DNA of 64,000 bases, taken from positions 53,488,112 to 53,552,111 of the forward strand of contig NC_052613.1 of the NCBI RefSeq assembly GCF_016545825.1, written 5' to 3'. Below the pieces are notes generated by a model. It ran no database searches. It was not told where the DNA came from and saw only the letters and a program-made list of their open reading frames with translations. Origin of the DNA: Eucalyptus grandis. Lineage: Eukaryota; Streptophyta; Magnoliopsida; Myrtales; Myrtaceae. Shown here in pieces: positions 46,600 through 57,399 of this stretch. The position numbers and the translations under genes are program-made. Numbering within the stretch: position 1 is the first letter of the stretch; every line of letters begins with the position of its first letter.

Positions 46600-47869
46600 G
46601 TACAGAAGTTTCTTTGCGCACCCTTTTTCGGTTTCTGTATTCTTCTGATTAAGATAAAGAAATCGGATTGATTTAGCGGTTAAAGAACTATCTATGCCAA
46701 TGTGAAGTTAAAATCTGAATTTGGCTTTACATGACGAGGTGCCTGATGTGTCTTTGATAAATATTACACATGATGAGTAAAGATGGGGCAGAATTGTAAA
46801 TATGAAAATAGGAATAGTATATCGAACTTGATATGAACTATCCATCGGTACATGGATATAAATAAAGTGAATGATAAAAGTTTGATCATTTACTCTTTTG
46901 AATGCCGGTAATTTATTTATCTAGATTTCGACTCATATCTCACTTGATTAACGAGGTCTCCAAATATCTTCATCTTGCGTCGCATGACATGAGGAGAGAT
47001 AGGAGGCAAGTGGCCCATTTATTTCATTACTTAAAGTATATTGTATATAGTATTAACAAGCGTAATTCATTATGGTAAGTTACCCACTTGCCCTAAATTA
47101 TTCATGAAAAATGAATGTTGTTAAGCATAAAGCTCTGTACAAATTAATATAAAATAAGTAAAGACCGATTCATGGAATCGTGAATATTTTCATAAAAATA
47201 ATGAATAAACGTAACCATACATTATTTCAAAATTTCACTCGAAAAAGGGGGAAAAAAAGAAGAAGAAGCTGAAACGACATTAAACAACGAAAAAAAAATA
47301 AAAATTGGGGAACCGCAGCGTCTTTTTTAATCTTCGGCCGAACGACAACGACCAAACCGAAAGGAGCGGTTACAGGGCTCCTCGGCTTCGCTCGTGCTGC
47401 TCCGCCAGTCCCGCCATCGGACCCGTCTTGTATTTGTGAATTCCCCATTTTGCCTCCGCCACCACCACCCCCGACCACGACCGCTTTTTTACATACGTAC
47501 CGTCAACTCCGTAGAACAGAAACCTACTGCTCTGTATTCCTGTCTTTCTTCTTTTTCTATTTTCTATTTTTTTGTTTTCGCTTCTTGCGGTGGAAAGAAA
47601 GTTGGAAATACAGTAAAAGCCAGAGAAGAGGCACCCAAGAAAGTTTGAAATACAGTAAATGGGAGTAATGATACCTTTCCCTTTTCCTTTTCCTTCTTCT
47701 TCTGCTTGGGTAAACTAAAAGGGTCAACCGTTGAAGTTGCCGCATCACCGAAAAAGCCACCAAAAAAAAAAAAAAAAAAAAAGAGTAAAAATTCTCTCTC
47801 TAAGAGGGAAGAAATCTAGAAGAATGGAAGTGGTGAAAGTGGGGAGAAGTTATGTGGATTCCTTGTCTG
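46600..47869. other. Intergenic region upstream of PBS1
   Basis: AT-rich to 47230, then a pyrimidine-rich, more GC-rich stretch that probably belongs to the distal PBS1 promoter, with an A22-type run near 47761-47782. No supported gene. Confidence 0.35.
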
Positions 47870-48187
47870 TATAAATACGTCGTCTTCTCCCTGGGGAGGT
47901 CAGTTGAAACCGGGAAGAATCGAGCCTCCGTTCAAGGTGCAGAGCCTTTCTGGGTTCTCTCTGCTCATACCCACCTGCTCGATCGGATAAAGGAGGGACC
48001 TTTTCTTCTTTTGTGTTTTCTAAGGTTGGGTTACCGTAAAGGCAAGTGTTGAGGGGTCTGAATCTGATTGGGTGTTTGGGGGAAAACGTTGGATGGTGAG
48101 GCGTCATCAGGGATGACTCTCTCTAGATAAAGCTGTTTGTTGTTGTTGTTCTCGGGAAGGATCGATTCGGGGTCCCATTTTGAGAGG
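47870..48187 (+). promoter_or_regulatory. PBS1 core promoter and leader with two short uORFs
   Basis: TATAAATA at 47870-47877 predicts a start near 47900 and a leader of roughly 285 bases. The leader contains two overlapping upstream ORFs: 48093-48116 (MVRRHQG, stop) and 48113-48130 (MTLSR, stop). Both end before the main ATG at 48188. Confidence 0.45.
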
Positions 48188-51100
48188 ATGGGTTGCTTTT
48201 CGTGTTTCGATTCGAGGGAGGACGTGAAGCTGAATCCTGAGAAGGAGAGCGACGATCGGAATCAAGGGCCTCTCTCGTCTGACATTTCCAGATTGGCCTC
48301 TGGTCAGTCCTGCCAAGACCCCTAATTTTTTATTTTATTTTTTTCAAAACGGACACTTACCTGGTTCTTCAGTGATTTGCTTTCTTGATCTGTTCTGGGC
48401 GTGTCTGATAATGATGATGCTTGCTTTGTTGTCGCTGTTGTGTGGATCATTGTTCGTTTGATTATCTGTTGATGAGATTGTTATTCTTTGCTGTTAAGAA
48501 GCAGACTCCACAGAGAGGATTGTCTCCTGTTTCTTTTGGTGGAATGAGATCTCCTTATGACTAAGTAGACAATCTATGTGTAGATTATGCCTCTGGTTAG
48601 TGTGAGATAAATGACTGAGCCAAATCAGGTTCTTTTGCTGGCACCACCCAGTTTGGTACCCCTTGATTTTGCAAATCAGAAATGTGAACCTTTTGATTTT
48701 TGTCTTGAAGTCAATGAATTCAATGTATTTGTCAAGTTGTAACTCCAATGGTTAACTCCAACAAATTATGTTTGCAGGAGTGGACAGACCACGATTGAGA
48801 GGCAATGCAGGAGTCAAAAGAGATTTACCTGGCCTTAAGGATACACCCGGTATTGCTGCTCAGACATTTACTTTCCGTGAGCTTGCAGCTGCAACAAAGA
48901 ATTTCCGGTCTGAGTGTTTCTTAGGAGAAGGGGGATTTGGCCGTGTATATAAGGGACGGCTTGAGAGTACTGGTCAGGTAAATTATCTGGTGATTTACCT
49001 GCACGAGTGAGCTGTATGATGTGCTCTCATATTGACCACTTTAGAAATGTTATATGTCGGTTAATATAATGTTTGAGTTATTAAGAATCTCCTTTATAAT
49101 TAGATTCTACAATGTCATGACCCAACCCACTGTTATTTACATGGGGACTGCAAAGTGAGGGTTAGTTTATATGCATCCCTTAATGGTGGTCTTTCTTGAC
49201 TTGGTATTCTCTTTGTTCTTATATGCATGAGTGAAATAATTGTTGGTTATGCTCTCATTGAAGCACCTAGTGCACCATACTTCATCATTTGCTTGATGGA
49301 GATATATTGGAGTTTTCAAACCATTGTAGTCCACTCAGAAAGACTTAGCGAATCAGGTGTGAAGAGCTAGTGAATTTGTGTTTTCTAAGGTCTATCCGGT
49401 AGTTGCTTTTCAGGTGCGTATAAAACTATCCTGCCGCATTTTCCAATTGCTTGTTATGTTGACACTTCTAATAGTGCATTGGTGAGTGATGTGTATGGTG
49501 TGTGTTTTAATGTTTACTTTGTCCCTGCCATTGCAGGTGGTTGCTGTTAAGCAATTGGATAGGAATGGTCTTCAGGGTAACCGAGAATTTTTGGTGGAGG
49601 TTCTCATGTTGAGCCTTCTACATCACCCTAACCTGGTGAATTTGATCGGGTACTGTGCTGATGGTGACCAGCGTCTTCTTGTCTATGAATTTATGCCCTT
49701 GGGATCATTGGAAGATCACCTCCATGGTAGCATTTACGTTAATAATTGTCTGATTTCCCTTTCAATATGAGTAAAAGTCCATTCTCTACTTATACTACGA
49801 TCTGTGTCTTGATAATGCGATTGTATACAAAATGTTCTGTTTGTGCCAGAAAGACGATGGCTTGGTGGTATTTGCTGCAACAAGAAAAGAAAAGGGATTT
49901 GTTTTTTTTTTTTTTTTTTTTGGGGGGGAGGGGGTGTTGTTTAGAGTTTGATTTCATAATGGTAAATACTTGGATCAGGCAAGAATGGTGTTAGGTAAAG
50001 GGGTTCTCTATTTTCCCAGCTATTGTATCGTGGTGAAAAAGCTTAAATATTTTTAAATTTGGGGAAATTAGCAACCAAGACGCAAAGAACCAAGCTTTGA
50101 ACACTTTGCTGAGGAAGCAGTTTTCTGTTTTGAATGAGAAAAGGTGTGTGAGAATGCCAGGAGTTGCATCATAGGCATAGAAGATTAGACTATGTGGAGG
50201 ATGCAGGTTGATATAGCAGGGAAAGATTAAAAAGACTTGAAAGTGGAGTGGAATCTTTAGGGAAAGCTCCTTAGTAATTGGATTTTACAGAAGAGTGGTA
50301 ATATATAGAATGTGATGCTGTGAGAGGATCTATAACAATGAATGCCAAATAGTGGGAAAATACATTATTAGTTTCGCTGTTGTATTGGTAGAAGAAAATC
50401 ATAACTAAGGACACGGGCTGGATATTCAACATTCTCAAAAACTCATAAATAATTGTCCTTCCCCCGAAATGCTTTAGCAATATCTGCCAAGCATTTGCTG
50501 CTCTGTTAGCACCTTTTGTAATTCTTTGAAGAATAATTATTCAGTTGAATGACATGTTAGGAAGTAAATTGCATGAGCACCTTTAATAACTATTATTATG
50601 GACTAAATTTAGCTGCTACTTGAGCAGCACGGATTGTTTGATTTTAAAAAATAATTCTATACAGCATCACATGAGTTTATTGACTCTTATTTAAGACAAG
50701 TAGCCCATCTCAGCTCTCACACAACTCAGCAGACCACCACATTATTGAGCCTCTGGCTCAATGCCGACATGACTGTGGCAGCTTGACCTTGCTGTCGATG
50801 CCCTTGCGACCTGCTGCCATCCCTGCTTGTATCAAGTTCTTTATGGTGGCATGGGCACGAGCAGTGTGAGATCAGCCTTGTGCTCACAAGTGGTGGCATG
50901 GGCACGAGCAGTGTGAGATCAGCCTTGTGCTCACAAGTAAATGTAGGCCTCCTGAGGTTCACAGTTGAGCTCCGTAGAAATCAGCCCTAGCAGCCATGTC
51001 TGCTTGAGCTATGCTACCAAGCTTAGCCATGGCCCCTTTTGAGAAAAGTTTACAAAATTGAATATGAAGATGAAGGACAAGGGGAGAGAAAAAGAAAAGG

Positions 51101-53236
51101 AGGAGGGAGGGGGCGGAATCTTACCCGGCCAAAATGATAACAGAAGAGAGAGGGAGTATTCTCACGTGGAGAGAAAGAGAAATGGTAGTGGGAGCAGCTC
51201 ATTAAATGAGAAGAGGAGAGCATGAGGTTAAATGCACAAATACATAATAAATCACCAATAGTTGAAAAATGCCTAGTAAGCAGCAGCTAGTTCTTGGCCC
51301 ATCTGCATATACAAAGACCATGCTCTACTAGCTTGTAATGTTTTGTATGATACTAAGTTGGTATGATACAGCTTGTTAGTTTCTCATACTTTTGAATGTG
51401 CTCAGCTCTTGGAACTTACTTTTCATGCCGATCTTTTGATAATAATGTAAAAACAACATCATCCGATGGAATTTTGATTTCAATAGTGAGAGGATATGAC
51501 TGTAGTCTGGAGTCTCTGGACTCATTTGATTAGAAATAATTATGCATAATTCTCTCCCTTTCTATTGGCCTTTACTTCATTTCTGTCATGGGCGAGAGTG
51601 AGCGACAATGCTCTCAGTGGCCAAACATAGATGAGGGGACCGTTGATTGTAGCTAGGCTAGCCGCCACTCAGTTATGGTTTAAACTGGATTTGGGACGGT
51701 CTTAAGGGCAAGTGAATCTTAAGATGACAAAAATAATGCACAGAATTAATTACATGGTTCTGATTATGTTCCTAATCCCCATTAGAGGGAAGTGGCTGTT
51801 GCTGATGCTGTTGTTGCTGTTTCTGGATTATTGTGATGCTGCATGACCACTGCCAACAGCACTCTGTACTGTTGCTAATACTCAGTGTTGGTCATTCCAC
51901 AGATCTTCCTCCTGGGAAGGAGCCTTTAAATTGGAACATGAGAATGAAGATAGCTGCTGGTGCTGCTAAAGGTTTGGAATACCTGCATGACAAAGCGAAT
52001 CCACCAGTTATTTATAGAGATTTCAAGTCATCAAATATATTACTAGAAGAAGGATTCCATCCAAAGCTTTCTGATTTTGGGCTCGCAAAGCTCGGGCCAA
52101 CTGGAGATAAATCGCATGTTTCTACAAGGGTTATGGGGACTTATGGGTACTGTGCTCCCGAGTATGCTATGACTGGACAACTCACGGTAAAATCTGATGT
52201 CTACAGTTTTGGGGTGGTCTTACTAGAGCTGATTACTGGACGTAAGGCCATCGATAGTAACCTTCCTCATGGAGAACAGAATCTGGTTGCATGGGTAAGG
52301 CTGGTTTCTCTCTCTTTGTTTTTGTTTTGCTAAGGTGAAAACATTATAAAATAAGAGTACCAACGACCAGATTGGATGACCACATTAAAGTATGAATTGG
52401 ATTGATATTGTGCTTTTGACATGGATTGAAGCTCAGTTTTGGGTCAAATAACAATGGAAATGGACATACCTAACCCAATCAGTTTTTTTTCCTCCTGTTT
52501 TATATACGTGTAGCTCAACTAATCGGAAAAACCTAAAAGACTCACTGAGTTTATGCAGCAAATAGACATTTCTATTACAATGTAGTTGCTATAAAGTCAC
52601 AGGAAAGGCAAAACGGCCTAGCTTCTCTGCACTCATTCTAGCTATTGCAATCTGTCATTTATTTTCAATTCGATATGTGCAATTTAATTCCCTTCTAGCA
52701 AAAACCAAAATGAATTACATGCATCATGGATTTTTGCTTATCAGGCACGTCCACTGATCAATGACCGCCGCAAGTTCTCTAGAATGGTGGACCCAAGTCT
52801 CCAGGGGCAGTACCCGATGCGTGGGCTCTACCAGGCGCTTGCCGTGGCATCCATGTGTATCCAAGAACAGGCAGCGGCTCGTCCTCTCACGAGGGATGTA
52901 GTCACAGCTCTTTCTTATCTAGCAAACCAAGCATACGACCCAAACACGGCTGCTGGGCATGCATACAAGGGATCCGGAGGTGTTAAGGAGGGTAAGAGCA
53001 GTGGAGACGATCGGGGAATTAAGATCCTGAGGAACGAGGAAGGAGAAGGATCGGGCCGCAGGTGGGATTTCGAAGGGTCGTCCGAGAAAGACGATTCTCC
53101 GAGAGACACGGTCAGGATGTTGAACAAGGATTTAGACAGGGAAAGAGCTGTGGCGGAGGCCAAGATGTGGGGCGAGAATTGGCGAGAGAAGAGACGGCAG
53201 AGCGCTCAAGGCAGTTTCGATGGCTCTAACAGTTGA
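48188..53236 (+). CDS. PBS1: PBS1 receptor-like cytoplasmic kinase (RLCK VII), 462 aa, 5 exons
   Basis: PBS1 is a membrane-anchored Ser/Thr kinase of pattern-triggered immunity and the protein cleaved by the bacterial protease AvrPphB, which lets RPS5 detect infection. Exons: 48188-48302, 48778-48977, 49537-49726, 51903-52294, 52745-53236, all GT-AG with continuous frame. The N-terminus MGCFSCFDS matches Arabidopsis PBS1 and provides acylation sites (Gly2, Cys3, Cys6). Kinase motifs: GEGGFG (88-93), VAVK (Lys110), YRDFKSSN (206-213, Tyr in place of His in the HRD motif), DFG (226-228), APE (253-255). The AvrPphB site GDKSHVS is intact at 236-242. The C-terminal tail ends [20 protein letters not shown] plus a short Ser/Asn tail, close to Arabidopsis PBS1 (456 aa) and unlike PBL27. 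Intron 3 is unusually long (2.2 kb). Confidence 0.95.
50844..50937. repeat. Perfect 47-bp tandem repeat, two units
   Basis: Two identical units, 50844-50890 and 50891-50937, each start 'tggtggcatgggcacgagca'. They lie inside PBS1 intron 3, in a stretch (about 50690-51250) whose composition differs from the rest of the intron and may be a mobile-element remnant. Confidence 0.85.
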
Positions 53237-53984
53237 CATCTTAAGCCTTCCGCTTCGAGCGCCGATGATGATGCTTTTCTTTGACTTGATTCTTGCATTT
53301 TGCTTGCTGAGAAGCCAGAGATTTTGATGAAGTGTAAGGAACTTTTTGTATTCCATGTCTAAAAAAGCCCCCGGAAGATTAAAAAAAGAGTGGGGGAAAC
53401 GCTTTTTGCTTTTATGTACTTCTGCAGTGTCATTTATGTACAATACAGATGAGAGAAACTCAGGAGGAGGTACTTGATTGTTTGTATTGCCTCCACAGAG
53501 TGCACAAGAATGTTATACCAAAACGAAAAATTGGTAGTCTTTGGACATGTGTGGAGCTAGCATGTTGCAATTTTATTGGCCAGTCTCTGCAAATGAAACA
53601 TTCCGGATGTACCATGTCTTGAGTTTAGCCTTCTTCAAATCAACTCGAAATTCAGAGGGAACGGCGATGTCTCGTTAGCTGCAACAGTTTTTTTGTTCTC
53701 CTCTTAAGACTGGCGAGAAAGAATCATTTAGCTCCTTAAATAAGATGGATCTAAGTTCGTCAGCATCGTTAGACTATCAAGTCGTGGTGGACTCGAGGAG
53801 TCGGCGCCACCGTGTATAAGGAGGATGTGGAGCAATCCAGCTAGTCTGGAAAATATGATCCGAGCAATTTGCAGTCGAAACATATGAGTACTGTCCATAT
53901 TTCAGAGGAGAAGGGAATCAGTCGGACGAGAAACCTCCCATTTATCTAATTATAAATTTGTGGAAGAAGATGCTGTCAACTGGT
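53237..53984. other. PBS1 3' region and spacer before the tRNA gene
   Basis: The first 250 bases are probably PBS1 3' untranslated sequence. No other gene is visible. CAA (53977-53979) just upstream of the tRNA is the motif plants favour near tRNA transcription starts. Confidence 0.4.
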
Positions 53985-54056
53985 GGTTCTATGGTGTAGT
54001 GGTTAGCACTCTGGACTTTGAATCCAGCGACCTGGGTTCGACTCCCGGTAGGACCT
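53985..54056 (+). tRNA. tRNA-Gln (anticodon UUG)
   Basis: The 72-base gene folds into a complete cloverleaf. The acceptor arms GGTTCTA and TAGGACC pair fully (one G-U). The anticodon stem CTGGA/TCCAG encloses loop CTTTGAA, giving anticodon TTG (glutamine). The T arm is CTGGG-TTCGACT-CCCGG. There is no intron and no encoded CCA, as expected for a nuclear gene. A T6 run at 54058-54063 is a pol III terminator, and CAA lies 6-8 bases upstream. All features indicate an active gene. Confidence 0.97.
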
Positions 54057-54057
54057 C

Positions 54058-54063
54058 TTTTTT
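54058..54063 (+). terminator. Pol III terminator of tRNA-Gln
   Basis: A run of six T residues starts two bases after the tRNA 3' end, the standard RNA polymerase III stop signal. Confidence 0.85.
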
Positions 54064-56755
54064 CTAGTTTTGGCAATTTCAAGCTTAATCAAGGTAAACA
54101 AAACATTTTATACTTTGTTTTCTTTATCCACCCTTTACAAAATTTGATCGTATCTTACGCACCAGAGACAATTGATGAACCTGGATCAATCAAGTAGCTA
54201 AATATACAATGCGTAACTATATAAAGGATCCTCCTTTTTGGTCTTTCGTATTTTGTAAAATATGATGAATGTTGTCTGAAAAGTTCCATGAAATATTTTT
54301 ATCAGTGTAACACATAAGAAATCCCATTTCAACACAATAAAGTACTAGGAACAAGCTTTCCATAGTGGTATCATGGTCTGGTTGAATAAGAAAAAGTCAT
54401 TTTCCCACTCGTTACATGAATTGTTCTTCCCCTCTAGATGGATTTGTGTCTACTCGGCACTCTAGAAAGTCACTAATAGCCACATCTGAGTCAATCCCCT
54501 CCAATAAAGAAAAACTTGTCCTCGAGTCATTTGGAGGATCTAGGTATAATGCCCCATCAGCAGAATAATCCTTGTAAGTATCAACAACATTAAAAGTGGA
54601 GAAACACTCGTCTAATCTAAATGGTCAACGACATTGGCATGAGAGGATTTTCAGCTTGGACATTGAAGATTACCTTTTCAAATCTTGCAAATCGCATGTA
54701 AACTGCTTTAATCAAGGTCACTTGCATAAATCAAAAGCCTGAGTTTCTATGAGAGCATTGAATGGGTCTCGTCACTCGCGCCATTAGATTATGGAAAAGA
54801 TGTAAAACAGCATAATCCCTCTTTATAAATCATTTCCTTGCATTAACAAAGTTAAAAGCATTCCGCCCTGAGGGGGTGTCCAGTGGCCAAGAAACTGCGG
54901 CGATGCTGCAATAGACCAATCGGCAGAATGATATGAGCAAGTGGAATGTCCATCTGCTTCCAAGTGCGTTCCAGCTAAGATATGTTCAATAATTATCGTG
55001 ACCATATGGAGTTCTTATATTTTCCTTGTTTTACTCGGTGGTACAGACTTGGACGCACGCTATCGCATTGCCAAACATTTTTATTCCAACATCGTTTGAA
55101 TTACTGAAATTAAAGAGCAGGATAATCGGATGCGATAGAAGCTTAGGCGAGGCGAGAACGAAGGGCGGAACCGTGTTCCCTCGCGTGCAAAGAGCGGTTC
55201 GGGATGGCACGGGAGTCGATAATCGGTGAGACAAATGAGAGACTCCAGGAAATCCGAATGCAGGATTCTTTCATTTCGATGTGCTGTCGAACTGCTCCAA
55301 AACGTCAAACCATCAGATGAAATGCACGATTCAACAATTAATAGCTAATGAATTCAATACCGTGGGCTTAAAAAGAAGAAGAGGAATTCATCGTGCATAT
55401 AGCCGCCGGGAAAAAAAGGGAAAATTGGAAAGGTGGGGAGACCTCTTCTTCTCCGGCTATTAGAAAACGAAAAGAAAAGGACGTGATTCGACGCCTCTGC
55501 TCCTCCCTTCATTGAACGAGAAGCTTCTTGCCTTTGTCACCTTTTCATCGTGCAAACACTATTGACGAACGCGACGTACTAGGAATCTTCTTTTTCCCTT
55601 TGCTTCCACCATCGACGCTGATCCGCAGGTCGATGAACAATGAGTGACCACGACACTCTCTCCTTTCCACCTTTCCATTATCTGCGGTGATTGTTTCCTT
55701 GTCTCTCGGAGACTTCAGGGTTTTCCAAACTATTGCTGTACCTCGCCAAAATTGAGTACTGAAAAACCCCTATTGGGGGCAATTGTTCTAAACTCTCTTG
55801 AGTGTTTATATATCATTAGAAAATTAAACCTAACACATGAAAGGCGACCATACAAGCCTCATAGTCGATTAAAATGGGATATTTCAACACTTCTCTCACA
55901 TGCAAGTCGGGTTATGAGTGAAAAGTGAAATTAAACGAACATAACAGATGCACACGTGAAATAAATCAAAGCAAAACTCAACTTTAATGTCATGTGAATT
56001 TCGTGAGATCATAATGATAGCAATCTCAAAAATTTTATCATGGTATCATAGTAATGGTGGGTCCTAACTTCATCTATTTCCAAGCCCCTTATTTGTCGCC
56101 CTTGTTATGTGTTTCCACGCTTGGTTTTAGGTTAAAGTCTAGCTGACGTTTGAGCGGGAATGCAAGGATATTGAAATATTGAAACACGTCTTCCTCTGAT
56201 AAATTGGACTTTTCAAACAGCTTAAAGTGGTGCTATAAAAATCATTTACATATTACGATATTGTGCATTAAAATTATTGTAGGATAACATTCTTTAACAA
56301 TGCTATCTTTGCGAGACCGAAGAGGAAGGAAATGAAAGAAAGTACCGTTGATTTAGAACTTATTTTATTTTCTTCCTTCTCACGAATGTCCGAACTTTTT
56401 CCTAATGTTTTCACCCAAATTTTCGATTCTCCTCGCTTTACTCCCTTTATCAGACTAGCCTCGTGGGCATAGAATAGAATAAAAGGGCCACTGTTCCTCT
56501 TTCTCAATCACCAGTTTCTTCGACGGCCATCTAGAGGAAAGGTGCACAGGCAATTGTGCGTCACACGAATGTCTAAACGTGCAACCATATGCTTTTCCAT
56601 GCTTTTCGCAATATTCTCAAGCAGGTGATCTCATTATCAAATGCCATCCACTCACAGTGCCCGGCAAGCTGACGAGAAAGTGTCTGGTCGATGCTGAAGC
56701 TCGGGCCCCGGGGTGATCGAGATGAGTCAAGAATAGTATCCAGAAATTTCTGGTG
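54064..56755. other. Intergenic region
   Basis: No gene, repeat or RNA is supported. Short frames (for example 55644-55928 and 56507-56274) match nothing I know. Confidence 0.4.
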
Positions 56756-57399
56756 TTCTTCTTTCCATTTGTTTCACTAAAAACAAGATGAAATATCCTT
56801 CAAGAATATGTATGAATCAATATGTGAATTGAAACAAAATATAAATAGTCCATTGTTGATTTTCGATAGGAAAGCAAACGACAAAAAATTGAAAGGTACG
56901 AAGACTAGAGTCAATTGCAGCCAAGTCATGTAAAGTGCAGAAGTTTAAGAATAATGATAAATTTGCAAAGAATGATAAGTTTTGTGATTGATTGGAGAGT
57001 CTTTTATTTATAACCCTCTACCAATGATTAATGCAATTGTTACCGGAAAAGAAATAACTTTCTAATCATATCGGTAATTACAAAAAAGTTTCATGATCTC
57101 CTATTATCAAGCAACACTTATCCGCAATAAGTTATATATCCGATAATATCGTTACTCGGCAATCACATGTTGATATAAATGATTTCATTCCAGTGAAGGT
57201 TCTTATTGATAATTGATGTTTGTTATCAATAACTTTATTGAAGAATTGTCAATTTTCTTTAAATTGTTGGCTATTCTATTCATCAATGACTTTTGTTTAT
57301 CAAACTCTATTATTATCGATTAAGTCTTTCACTTGTTGATTATGATCAAAAGTTAGTCATTTATGGGTGTCAACATATGCCTCCTTTTATAACAATCGA

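Noticed and set aside
50844..50937. Possible CRISPR-like or regulatory array
   Set aside because: Only two directly abutting units with no spacers, inside a plant intron; a simple tandem duplication.
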